In this document: in pieces, positions 19,070 through 27,131 of the stretch
Position numbering within the stretch: position 1 is the first letter of the stretch
How the letters are laid out: each line of letters opens with the position of its first letter
From: Vineibacter terrae
GTDB taxonomy: Bacteria > Pseudomonadota > Alphaproteobacteria > Reyranellales > Reyranellaceae
Direction: 5' to 3'
Assembly: GCF_008039615.1 (NCBI RefSeq)
Contig: NZ_VDUZ01000009.1
Location: 124,001-188,000, forward strand
DNA length: 64,000 nucleotides
Program-made: the position numbers and the translations under genes
The notes under the pieces: generated by a model
What the model was told of the DNA's origin: nothing
The model's input: only the letters and a program-made list of their open reading frames with translations
The model's database searches: none

Positions 19070-19879
19070 ATGACCACGGATGCCAAGTCGCTGTTTCGCG
19101 ACGGCAAGCTTGCAGAGGCCATCGAGGCCCAGACTGCCACGGTGCGTGACAAGCCGAGCGATTCGGATGCCCGCGCCTTCCTCGCCGACCTGCTGATGCT
19201 GGTGGGCGCCTACGAGAAGGCCGACCGCCAGCTGGATGCGCTGTCGACCCAGCACACCAAGCTCGCCGTGGGCGTCGCCCTGTCGCGGCAGCTGGTGCGC
19301 GCCGCCATGGCCCGCCAGGAAGTGTTCGAGAAAGGCCGGGCGCCCGAGGTGGCGACCGAGCCCGGCCCCTGTGTCCAGGCCGCGCTGCAGGCGCTGCTGC
19401 ACCTGCGCGAGGGGCGCACGCGGGAGGCGGCCGCACTGCTCAGCGAGGCCGACGAGAAGCGCACCCGCACGGCTGGCAGGCTCGGCGAAGGTGGCGCGGC
19501 GTTCGAGGACTTCCGTGACGCCGACGACCTGTGCGCCGGTTTTGTCGAGGTGATGACCAGCACCGGCAAGTATTTCTGGATCCCGATCGATCGGATCGAC
19601 CTCATGGAGTTCGAGAAACCCTCCCGGCCGCGCGATATCATCTGGCGCCAATGCAAGATGGAGGTGCGGGGCGGTCCCGAAGGCGTGGTCTATGTGCCGG
19701 CGACCTATCCGATCCTTCCCGCCGACGGCGACATCGACCTGTTCCGGCTGGGCCGGACCACGGAATGGGTCGGCGGCGACGGCGAGCCGACCCGCGGCCT
19801 GGGCTTGCGCATGTTCCTGGTCGGCGACGACGGCCTGAGCATCGACGAGCTGCAGACCGTCCAGTTCGGCGCGGGATGA
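19070..19879 (+). CDS. tagJ: T6SS accessory protein TagJ (ImpE family)
   Basis: A protein of 269 residues starting 33 bases after the second tssC with a GGGAGG site. The N-terminal half is TPR-like (AKSLFRDGKLAEAIEAQTATVRDKPSD, then LVGAYEKADRQLDAL). The C-terminal half carries the ImpE signature GKYFWIPIDRIDLMEFEKP, then RDIIWRQCKMEV and GVVYVPATYP. ImpE/TagJ proteins bind the sheath protein TssB and the ClpV ATPase in systems that have them and modulate sheath recycling. The gene lies between the tssC pair and tssE, its usual imp position. Confidence 0.9.
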   Translation: MTTDAKSLFRDGKLAEAIEAQTATVRDKPSDSDARAFLADLLMLVGAYEKADRQLDALSTQHTKLAVGVALSRQLVRAAMARQEVFEKGRAPEVATEPGPCVQAALQALLHLREGRTREAAALLSEADEKRTRTAGRLGEGGAAFEDFRDADDLCAGFVEVMTSTGKYFWIPIDRIDLMEFEKPSRPRDIIWRQCKMEVRGGPEGVVYVPATYPILPADGDIDLFRLGRTTEWVGGDGEPTRGLGLRMFLVGDDGLSIDELQTVQFGAG

Positions 19880-19901
19880 TCCGCGGCGGAGGCTGCCATC
19901 C

Positions 19902-20387
19902 ATGGCGCTCGACGACGATGCCCTGAGGGCGGAGCTTTCCGTCCTCGACCGCCTGATAGACGACCGGCCCGATGAGACACGGGAGCGGCCGATGACGCCG
20001 GCGCAGACCATGGCGCGCCTGCGCGAGGCGGTGCGGCGTGACCTGGAGGCGCTGCTCAACACGCGTGAGCGTTGCCGTGGCTGGCCGGCGGCCTTGAAGG
20101 AGATCGACGAGTCCGTGGTCGGCTACGGCCTGCCCGATTTCTCGGTGCTGTCGCTGCAAGGCGAGTGGCGCACCACCCTGTGCCGGCGTGTCACCGAGGT
20201 GATTCGTCGCTTCGAGCCGCGTTTGACATCGATCAGGGTGCAGTTCGACACTCGCGGCGATCGGCTGGAACGGGTCGCGCGCCTGCGCATCGAGGCGATG
20301 ATGCAGGCTGACCCGGCACCCGAGCCGATCGCGTTCGATACCCAGATCGACAGCGGCACCCGGCTGATGTCGATCGCGGACAAGTGA
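19902..20387 (+). CDS. tssE: T6SS baseplate wedge protein TssE (gp25-like)
   Basis: A protein of 161 residues with a GGCGGAGG ribosome site. It contains the gp25 core seen in phage baseplate wedges: ESVVGYGLPDFSVLSLQGE, then VTEVIRRFEPRLTSIRVQF and ERVARLRIEAMMQADPAPEPIAFDTQID. The length is typical. TssE, TssF, TssG and TssK form the baseplate wedge that docks sheath and tube on the membrane complex. Only 7 bases separate it from tssF. Confidence 0.93.
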   Translation: MALDDDALRAELSVLDRLIDDRPDETRERPMTPAQTMARLREAVRRDLEALLNTRERCRGWPAALKEIDESVVGYGLPDFSVLSLQGEWRTTLCRRVTEVIRRFEPRLTSIRVQFDTRGDRLERVARLRIEAMMQADPAPEPIAFDTQIDSGTRLMSIADK

Positions 20388-20394
20388 CGGCGAT

Positions 20395-22209
20395 ATGGAC
20401 GACCTGCTGCCGCTCTACAATCGCGAGCTGGAGTTCCTGCGGCGCGACGCCATGCGCTTCGCCGAGGCCTACCCCAAGATCGCTGGCCGTCTGCGCCTGG
20501 GGCCGGACGTCTCGGCCGACCCGCATGTCGAGCGTCTCATCGAGGCAGTTGCGCTGCTCAACGCCCGCACCCGCCTGAAGATCGAGGACGAGTTCCCCGA
20601 GCTCACCGAGTCGGTGCTCAACACGCTCTACCCGCATTATCTCCTGCCCGTGCCGCCGATGGGCATCGCGCGGATCGATGCGGTGCCGGAGGTCACGGAG
20701 CCGCTGCGGCTGGCGCGCAGCGAGGAGCTGCAGACGGACCCGGTCGATGGCGAGCGCTGCCGCGTGCGCACCACCCAGGAGGTGACGCTGTGGCCGATCG
20801 AGATCGCCAGCACGACCTTGCAGGGCCGTCCTTTCCGGGCCCCGGTCAATCCGCGCGCATCAGGCGCGCTGGGGGTGCTGCACATGCGGCTGCGCTGCAT
20901 GGGCACGAGCACCACGTTCGAGGCATTGCAGCCGGATCCGCTGCGGTTCTTCATCAACGCCCCGATGGAGCGGGCGCTGCCGCTCTACGAGCTGATCATG
21001 AACCGGCTGGTGGGCATCGCGGTGTCGGAAGGACCCGACGACACGCGGCCGGTATTCCTGGCGCCCAGCGCCGTGCGGCCGATCGGCTTCGGGCGTGACG
21101 AGGCGATGCTGCCCTATCCGGCGCGCTCGTTCTCGGGCTACCGGATCCTCAGCGAATACTTTGCCCTGCCGCAGAAGTTCCTGTTCTTCGAGGTCAGCGG
21201 CCTGGGTGCGCGGTGCATGGCCGGCGCCGGCCGCGAGCTCGACCTGTTCTTCTATCTCAGCGACACCGACAAGGACCTGGAGCGCGGCGTGGTGGCCGGC
21301 GACATGCAGCTCAACTGCGTGCCCGTCATCAACCTGTTCCGCCATCGCGCCGAGCCTGTGCGGCTGGACGGAACCCAGTTCGAGAACCGCGTCATTCCCG
21401 ATGCGCGGCGCCCCGACGTGCTGGAGATCTACAGCGTCGAGCGCGTGACGGCCACGTCGCCGGACTCGGGGGAGCATACGCTCGATCCGTTCTTCGGCAT
21501 TCGCCATGATTCAGCGCCGGGAAGCCGCTTCTGGCAGGCAAGCCGGCGGGCAGGGGTCGGCGCCCGTGATCGCGGGACCGAGCTGTTCCTTTCGGTGTTC
21601 AACCGCGACGCCAACGCCAACACCCCCGCCAACTGGATCGTGTCCGTCGATACCGTCTGCTTCAATCGCGACCTCGTGGCGCGGCTCTCGGGCAGCGGCG
21701 GCCAGATCCGGCTGGAGCTCGTGACGCCGGCGGCGGCGGTGCGCCAGGTCGTCATGATCACGCCGTTCACGCCCACGCGGCGCCCGCCGCTGTCGACCGG
21801 GCGCCTGTGGCGGCTGTTGTCGCATTTGTCCCTCAATCATTTGTCGATCACCGATGGCGAAGCGGGCGCCGACGCGCTGCGCGAGGTGCTGCGCCTGTAT
21901 GATTGGGGCGATCGTGAAGAATCGCGCAGCCTGATTGGCGGAATTCGGTCGATCGAGAGCCGCCGGGCCTTGGCGCGGGTTCCTGTCGGGCCCTCGACCA
22001 CGATCGCGCATGGGCTTGACCTCGACCTGCTGCTGGCCGCGGAGAACTACAGCGCCGGCAACGCCTATCTGCTGGCCAGCGTGCTCGAACGATTCTTCGG
22101 GCTCTACGCTGCCGTCAACGCCTTCACCCGGTTGACGGTTCGCCTCACCGGACGCACAGGGAAGCTTGCCTCATGGCCGCCGCGGACGGGCGAGAAGACC
22201 CTTCTTTGA
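20395..22209 (+). CDS. tssF: T6SS baseplate protein TssF
   Basis: A protein of 604 residues, family-typical. It opens with LLPLYNRELEFLRRDAMRFAEAYPKIAGRL and includes DPHVERLIEAVALLNARTRLKIEDEFPELTES..LYPHYL, hallmarks of TssF (VasA/ImpG). Later segments (LPQKFLFFEVSGL, then DLFFYLSDTDKDLE) also match. No good Shine-Dalgarno is visible and the gene follows tssE by 7 bases, suggesting translational coupling. It works with TssG as the wedge scaffold and overlaps tssG by 37 bases. Confidence 0.94.
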   Translation: MDDLLPLYNRELEFLRRDAMRFAEAYPKIAGRLRLGPDVSADPHVERLIEAVALLNARTRLKIEDEFPELTESVLNTLYPHYLLPVPPMGIARIDAVPEVTEPLRLARSEELQTDPVDGERCRVRTTQEVTLWPIEIASTTLQGRPFRAPVNPRASGALGVLHMRLRCMGTSTTFEALQPDPLRFFINAPMERALPLYELIMNRLVGIAVSEGPDDTRPVFLAPSAVRPIGFGRDEAMLPYPARSFSGYRILSEYFALPQKFLFFEVSGLGARCMAGAGRELDLFFYLSDTDKDLERGVVAGDMQLNCVPVINLFRHRAEPVRLDGTQFENRVIPDARRPDVLEIYSVERVTATSPDSGEHTLDPFFGIRHDSAPGSRFWQASRRAGVGARDRGTELFLSVFNRDANANTPANWIVSVDTVCFNRDLVARLSGSGGQIRLELVTPAAAVRQVVMITPFTPTRRPPLSTGRLWRLLSHLSLNHLSITDGEAGADALREVLRLYDWGDREESRSLIGGIRSIESRRALARVPVGPSTTIAHGLDLDLLLAAENYSAGNAYLLASVLERFFGLYAAVNAFTRLTVRLTGRTGKLASWPPRTGEKTLL

Positions 22210-23252
22210 TCGAGCGCCTGCGCACCGAGCCGCAGGCGTTCGACCCGCTGCAGGCGCTCCTGATCCTGGAGCGGCACGCGGCGCACGAGGCGGCGACGGA
22301 TCGTGCCGCCCGCGCGGCGCCGGTCGGACGCGATGCGCATCCGCGGCAGGAAGTCGTGCGCTTCGTATCCGAGACCGCGCTGGCGTTTCCGCCGTCGGAA
22401 CTGACCTTCTATCGCGAGCAGCCCGATGCCGAGGTTCGGCTGGGCGTGTCCTTCATCGGGCTGCATGGTCCGTCGGGCGTCATGCCGCAGGCCTACAGCG
22501 AGCTGATCCAGGCACGCATCCGCGAGAAGGACACGTCGCTGGCGTCGTTCTTCGATCTGTTCCTGCATCGTTCGGCCAGCTTCTTCATGCGGGCCTGGAC
22601 CAAGTATCGGCTGACGGCGCAGACACCACCCGATGAGCGGGCGCGCGACGTGCTGCCGGCCGAGGCCGGCATCAGCGGGCTGATCGACGCTTTGATCGGC
22701 TTCAGCACTGAGGGCCTGAAGGCGCGGTTGGCGACGCCGCATGCCGCGCTGCGCTTCTATGCCGGCGCGCTGGCCGGCAACCCGCGCTCGGCCGTGGTGC
22801 TGGAATCGCTGCTGTCCGACTATTTTGGCGAGTCGATCCGGGTCGATACCTTCGTGCCGCACTGGCACCGCCTGCCCCAGAGCGAGCGTACCCGGCTGGT
22901 GCCGGGCGGCTTCTGTCGGCTGGGCGACGAGGCGGTGATCGGCGAGAAGATCATGCGTCCCGAGGGCGCCTACAGGATCGAGCTGGGCCCGCTCACCTAC
23001 GCGCGCTTCCGGATGTTTCTGCCCGATCGCGAGCCGCTGCGCCAGCTCGTGCACTTCGCCCGGGTGTTCACGGGCGAGGCGCTCTATTTCGACGTCCGCC
23101 TGTCCTTGAAGAAGGAGGACGTGCCGCCGCTGAAGCTGGGTGACTGGGGGGGCGGCGACGGCCCGCGCCTGGGATGGAACACCTGGGTCAGCAGCCTACC
23201 GGCCGTCAAGGACAAGGCCGACACGCTGCTGTCGTGCGATCGTGTCGCCTGA
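22173..23252 (+). CDS. tssG: T6SS baseplate protein TssG
   Basis: A protein of 359 residues beginning inside the end of tssF (37-base overlap in another frame), with GGGAAG before the ATG. The TssG (ImpH/VasB) pattern is clear: SLIERLRTEPQAFDPLQALLILER near the start, then VRFVSETALAFPPSEL and the FIGLHGPSGVMPQAYSELI block, followed by LASFFDLFLHRSASFF. It is the last gene of the plus-strand T6SS operon; tagH converges on it with only 6 bases between stops and no terminator hairpin that I can see. Confidence 0.94.
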   Translation: MAAADGREDPSLIERLRTEPQAFDPLQALLILERHAAHEAATDRAARAAPVGRDAHPRQEVVRFVSETALAFPPSELTFYREQPDAEVRLGVSFIGLHGPSGVMPQAYSELIQARIREKDTSLASFFDLFLHRSASFFMRAWTKYRLTAQTPPDERARDVLPAEAGISGLIDALIGFSTEGLKARLATPHAALRFYAGALAGNPRSAVVLESLLSDYFGESIRVDTFVPHWHRLPQSERTRLVPGGFCRLGDEAVIGEKIMRPEGAYRIELGPLTYARFRMFLPDREPLRQLVHFARVFTGEALYFDVRLSLKKEDVPPLKLGDWGGGDGPRLGWNTWVSSLPAVKDKADTLLSCDRVA

Positions 23253-23258
23253 TACGCG

Positions 23259-25469
23259 CTATCGCGATCCGCCCCGGCGTCCATTCTCCGTCTCGTAAGC
23301 CTCGGCGAAGATCTGGCCCAGCCGGCCGGCGAGCGTGTTGCCGATATCCTGGCGCAGATCGCCATAGACCTTGGCATAGCGTTCCCAGAGCGCGGCGTCG
23401 CGTGCCTGCGGCAGCAGCCGGCCGAAGAAGCCGGCCTCCTCATTGGACGCGATGGCCTCCGGGGCCAGCCGCGCGAAGACCGCATCGAGGACCGCGCGGA
23501 AGGCCGCGAGCATCGCCAGCTGGTGCGCCTCCAGGTCACGCCCGGCGTCCCATACCGCGGCCTCGCCGCGCTGGAAGCCAGGTCGCACCGAGCCGAGCAG
23601 CACCAGCATCAGCTCGCTCTCGTCGACCGAGAACTTCAGCGGATTGTTCTCGCGCGCCCCGACCACGGTCTGGGTGATGCGGAATTCGCCCTTCAGCAGC
23701 CGGCGTGCCTCCAGCAGCCGGGCGAGCGTCGACACAATGGCGCGGCTGGAGGCGCCCAGCGTGCGCATGGCCTGCACCGGGTCGAGATCGGGCGGCACCT
23801 GCTGCAGCGCGGCGCCTTCCATGAAGGCGCGCAGCAGGGCATCGCCGGTCGTCGCAGCAGCGGCCGGTCCCGGCTTGGCCGGTGGCGCGGGGGTTGGCGT
23901 GGGACGTGGCGCGGGCGCCGGCGGCGCACCCGGCTGCCACGCGGCGCCGGGGGATTGTGGCTGGGGCTGCTGCGGCTGGAACGCCGCCGACGGCGCGGCG
24001 GCCGGTCCCGATGGCGTTCCCACGGCGACGCCGGGCCGTGGCTGCGACAGGGCCGGCGCGGGCGCCGCGGGATGAGCGAAGACGTCCTCCATGACGGCGC
24101 GCTGCGGTGGTGTCGGCGCGCTGAAGAAATCGGTCCCGGGCGGGATCGGCGTGCCCCGTGCGGGCGCTTGCAGGCCGCCGCCCGGCGGTGATGGAAAGGC
24201 GGCCGACGGCGGCAAGCCGTCGGGTGTCGACTGCCGCGCCTCAGGAGCGGGGGGTGGTGCTGCGCCGAACAGGGCGGCGCTGTCCGGAACGGCCGAACGC
24301 GGGATCGCCGCTTGCTGCTGCGGGCCGGGAGCCGCGGGCTTGTCGGCTCCCTTCAGGCCGGCCAGGGCCTGCTCGATCGGATCCAAATCGGGAGGAGGCG
24401 CAGCGGGTGCCGACATCGGCTCGGCATTCCAGTCCGCCGGCAGGGCCGCGTTGACGCCCGGCCCGCTGATCTCGGGCACGGGAACGGCATCGAACCCCAG
24501 CGGCGCGGGTGCGTGATCGCGGCCGAAGCCCACCGGGTCAGGCGTGCCGAACGGGCTCGCCGGGTTGCCGAAAGGCGAGGGCCCGGCCGGCGCATTGAAC
24601 GGGTCGACCGGCTTCAGGCCTGCATCGGCGCGCGGTGTGCCGCCGGCCAGCGGATTGCGGATCGCATCGGCTGATCCGAACTGGTCGCCGAAGACGGAAC
24701 CGCCGCCCGGATTGGAGAACGGGTCTGTCACCATGGCGCCGGCATTCGGCACCGGATGCGCCGCCGGCCCACCCCAGTCGGCGCCGGCAGCCGGCGGGGC
24801 ACCGAACGGCGCATGCGGATCGCTGGTTCCACCGAACGGCGCCGGACCGGAGCCGGGAAGCGGCCCGACCGGCACATCGAGGCCGCCGAAAGCGGCGACC
24901 GGTGCCTCGTGGTTCGCCTGAATGCCGACACCGGGCGCGACCTGGCGAGCGCCGAAATCGCCGAACAGGTCGATGTTGCGCGGGGCTTCGGCCATGCGCT
25001 CCGGCGGTGGCGGGTCGAACGGCGAGGGGCCGGATGGTGGCGGCGGTCCGGCGCCGAAATCGGCGCGTGCGAACTGGCCGACGTCGTACGGGTCGGCCAA
25101 TGGCTGCACCGGTGGCGCCATCTGGAAGCCCTGCATCGCATTGCCGCCGTCGGCACAGGGTTCGACGACGATCTCGTAGTCGCCGATCTTGATCATGTCG
25201 CCGGGCGCCAGCGGACGCGCGTTGCCGCGGCCGACAAGCTGCCCGTTATGCAGCGTGCCGTTGGCCGATTCGTCTGTGACGCGCCAGATGCCGCTCTGCT
25301 CGCTGACCGTGGCGTGCTTGCGCGACACGTTGGCGGTGGAATCGGGCAGCACCCAGCCATTGTCATCACGGCGCCCGATGCTGACAGGGCCGCCGGCCAG
25401 CAGAAGAGGGGCTGGTGGAGTCTCGGTCAGCGGCGCCTTATGAACCCGAAGGCGAAGCGAGGCGGTCAT
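23259..25469 (-). CDS. tagH: T6SS-associated FHA-domain protein TagH
   Basis: A protein of 736 residues. The ATG at 25469 is preferred: it follows GGAAGATGGACGC and places the FHA domain at residues about 26-110, with GR (32-33), SRKHA (49-53) and NGT motifs that bind phosphothreonine. A disordered linker of about 420 residues is dominated by Pro, Ala, Gly and Phe (PFG, DPFN and APFG phrases). The C-terminal 150 residues form the TagH-type helical domain (ALLRAFMEGAALQQVPPDL, then MRTLGASSRAIVSTLARLLEAR, and LWERYAKVYGDLRQDIGNTL). TagH proteins link Ser/Thr phosphorylation to T6SS activation. No kinase or phosphatase gene (tagE/ppkA, pppA) lies in this window. The gene is inverted relative to tssA-tssG. 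Confidence 0.9.
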   Translation of the reverse strand: MTASLRLRVHKAPLTETPPAPLLLAGGPVSIGRRDDNGWVLPDSTANVSRKHATVSEQSGIWRVTDESANGTLHNGQLVGRGNARPLAPGDMIKIGDYEIVVEPCADGGNAMQGFQMAPPVQPLADPYDVGQFARADFGAGPPPPSGPSPFDPPPPERMAEAPRNIDLFGDFGARQVAPGVGIQANHEAPVAAFGGLDVPVGPLPGSGPAPFGGTSDPHAPFGAPPAAGADWGGPAAHPVPNAGAMVTDPFSNPGGGSVFGDQFGSADAIRNPLAGGTPRADAGLKPVDPFNAPAGPSPFGNPASPFGTPDPVGFGRDHAPAPLGFDAVPVPEISGPGVNAALPADWNAEPMSAPAAPPPDLDPIEQALAGLKGADKPAAPGPQQQAAIPRSAVPDSAALFGAAPPPAPEARQSTPDGLPPSAAFPSPPGGGLQAPARGTPIPPGTDFFSAPTPPQRAVMEDVFAHPAAPAPALSQPRPGVAVGTPSGPAAAPSAAFQPQQPQPQSPGAAWQPGAPPAPAPRPTPTPAPPAKPGPAAAATTGDALLRAFMEGAALQQVPPDLDPVQAMRTLGASSRAIVSTLARLLEARRLLKGEFRITQTVVGARENNPLKFSVDESELMLVLLGSVRPGFQRGEAAVWDAGRDLEAHQLAMLAAFRAVLDAVFARLAPEAIASNEEAGFFGRLLPQARDAALWERYAKVYGDLRQDIGNTLAGRLGQIFAEAYETENGRRGGSR

Positions 25470-25595
25470 GCGTCCATCTTCCGAATCCCGCAGGCAATAA
25501 GGAAACGTTCCAGCGGGCCCGGCCGGACAATAGCACAACGGCGGCAGGCCTGCGCCAGCCGGCACGTCGCGTATCACGCATCACAGCAACTCATT

Positions 25596-25619
25596 CCCTT
25601 GCTGCGCTCGGGGTGACAG
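25596..25619. repeat. Single arm of the GTCATCCCGAGC intergenic repeat (relic)
   Basis: CCTTGCTGCGCTCGGGGTGACAG resembles one arm of the palindromic element present at 57256-57340. No partner arm is visible, so it is a relic or half copy between tagH and the amidase gene. Confidence 0.5.
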
Positions 25620-25633
25620 TTTCGCCGCCGGGA

Positions 25634-26497
25634 CTAGACGATGTCGCGGCCGATATTGCCGGCGGCGAAGGTTCGGCTGGTCACGAGATTGCGCACATAG
25701 TCCGGGCTGTTCAGCGAGCCGGTATAGCCCGGCCGCCGGTGGTCGTCCTGGTAGAGGATCACGCGGCTCTCCGGCATCCAGCCCAGCAGCGACTCCAGCC
25801 GCATCGCCGGCCCCGGGTCGATCTTGCGCTGCGGGGCATAGTCGTCATGCCCGATGATGTTGCGGATCGACGGGTAGCGCGTCACGAGCATGCTGCACAG
25901 CCGTTGCAAGGCCTTGAGCTGCTCCTCGGGAAAGATCTCCCATTCGACATTGGTGAAGTCGGGCTTCTCGACACCCTTCTTGACGATCCTGTTGTAGGCC
26001 GCTTCGCCCATCAGCGTCTTGACGTCGAGGCTCTTGGCGTTGCGATGGGCGTCGCGGACCGTGGGGAACCCGATCCGCTCGATGCCGTAAGAATCGATCA
26101 GGAGCTGCCGCTTGTTGCGCCACATGGGGCCGAGATTGCAGGTCTCGATGCCGATGCTGTGGCTGTTCAGGTTGTTGCGGTAGATGCCCCAGTTGCCGTT
26201 GCCGGCGTGATAGGCGGTGCGTGTGAGCGGCACGCCCTGCCAGATGTCGCCGCTGCGGTCGACCACGATGTGGGCCGAGACGTTGCGGGCGTTCATGGCA
26301 TCGATCGACCGCTGCGCCGTCCCGGGCCCGGCGGTGAAATGGATCAAGATCACCTGTGGATCGACGAGATGTCGCCCGATATTCGTGCACCGCGACTGGC
26401 GCACGCCCTGGCCGGACAGCACGCCCGTGCGCATGTTGACGTCGAGGTCGCCGAACGCCATCGGCGGCTTGATGTCGGCGATCATGAGCTGAGCCAT
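25634..26497 (-). CDS. AmpD-like N-acetylmuramoyl-L-alanine amidase, candidate T6SS effector
   Basis: A protein of 287 residues with an Amidase_2 fold. Putative zinc ligands His53 (LIHFTAG), His217 (GHDDYAP) and Asp227 (KIDPG) have the His-x9-Asp spacing known from AmpD; Glu118 (IGIETCN) and Lys225 fit the catalytic Glu and Lys. His97 (YHAGNGNWG) is the usual active-site loop. The reaction expected is cleavage of the amide bond between MurNAc and L-Ala of wall peptides. There is no signal peptide or lipobox, so it is not exported by Sec. It is the third gene in a vgrG-unknown-amidase set with 11 bases to the gene before it and a GAGGA ribosome site. A VgrG-delivered toxin is the favoured reading; cytoplasmic recycling (true AmpD) is the alternative. 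Confidence 0.85.
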   Translation of the reverse strand: MAQLMIADIKPPMAFGDLDVNMRTGVLSGQGVRQSRCTNIGRHLVDPQVILIHFTAGPGTAQRSIDAMNARNVSAHIVVDRSGDIWQGVPLTRTAYHAGNGNWGIYRNNLNSHSIGIETCNLGPMWRNKRQLLIDSYGIERIGFPTVRDAHRNAKSLDVKTLMGEAAYNRIVKKGVEKPDFTNVEWEIFPEEQLKALQRLCSMLVTRYPSIRNIIGHDDYAPQRKIDPGPAMRLESLLGWMPESRVILYQDDHRRPGYTGSLNSPDYVRNLVTSRTFAAGNIGRDIV

Positions 26498-26508
26498 GGC
26501 GATCCTCG

Positions 26509-27099
26509 TCAGCTTTGGCCGTTGCCGCCGCGCGCGATGTCCAGGCCCTGGTTCAGGAGCTGCCGCTGGCGCTTCTCGACTTCGGGCGGCGGCGCCGAGC
26601 CGGTGGCGATCATGATCGCGCCCCAGACGGCCCGGCCGATCAGGTGCTGCGGCGGCGGCACCGCCGGCGCTTCCGGCGGTGCCATGCTGCCGCCGCTCCA
26701 GAATGCGGCAATGGCAGCCCACGAGGCCGGGCTCTGGTAGCCGGTGTCCTGGGCCTTGGCCATGGCCGCGCGCCGGTTCTCCTCCTCGGGCTTGAAGACC
26801 CAGGTCTCCGCGGCCGTCAGGGCGGCCACGTCCGGCTCCGGCAGCGTGTTGCCCCACCCGACGTAGGCGCGCGCGGCCAGGCAGGCCCACCATACGCTTT
26901 CGCGCGGGCGCAACCCCTGCGCCAGCCAGCGTATGGCGTCGGACATCAATCCCGCCTTGGTGAGCGAATCGATATAGGCCTCGGCGCTGGACGCGCTGGG
27001 CACCATCTCCTTGGCCGGGTCGGTCAGCTCGCACAGCGCCGCAACGTCCCCGACCGTCGTGGTCACAAGTTTCACGAAGGGCTGTGCCTGCTCTGCCAT
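26509..27099 (-). CDS. VgrG-linked protein of unknown function, candidate effector adaptor
   Basis: A protein of 196 residues with a very strong GGAGGAGG ribosome site. I do not recognise a characterised family; it looks like a conserved alpha-helical DUF often beside VgrG (possibly DUF6931, from memory and unverified). Visible features: an N-terminal LCELTDPAKEMVPSASSAEAYIDSL; then LMSDAIRWLAQGLRPRESVWWACLAAR; an alanine/tryptophan-rich helical centre; and a Pro-rich hinge (MAPPEAPAVPPP) before a C-terminal helix ending in QRQLLNQGLDIARGG. There is no signal peptide. It lies between vgrG (32 bases away) and the amidase gene (11 bases), the position of loading adaptors in T6SS effector operons. 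Confidence 0.7.
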   Translation of the reverse strand: MAEQAQPFVKLVTTTVGDVAALCELTDPAKEMVPSASSAEAYIDSLTKAGLMSDAIRWLAQGLRPRESVWWACLAARAYVGWGNTLPEPDVAALTAAETWVFKPEEENRRAAMAKAQDTGYQSPASWAAIAAFWSGGSMAPPEAPAVPPPQHLIGRAVWGAIMIATGSAPPPEVEKRQRQLLNQGLDIARGGNGQS

Positions 27100-27131
27100 C
27101 GCCTCCTCCAACCGCGCCGCCCCTTGCGACC

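Noticed and set aside
25470-25577. 36-residue extension of TagH
   Set aside because: No ribosome site, and the FHA domain begins properly at the ATG at 25469.
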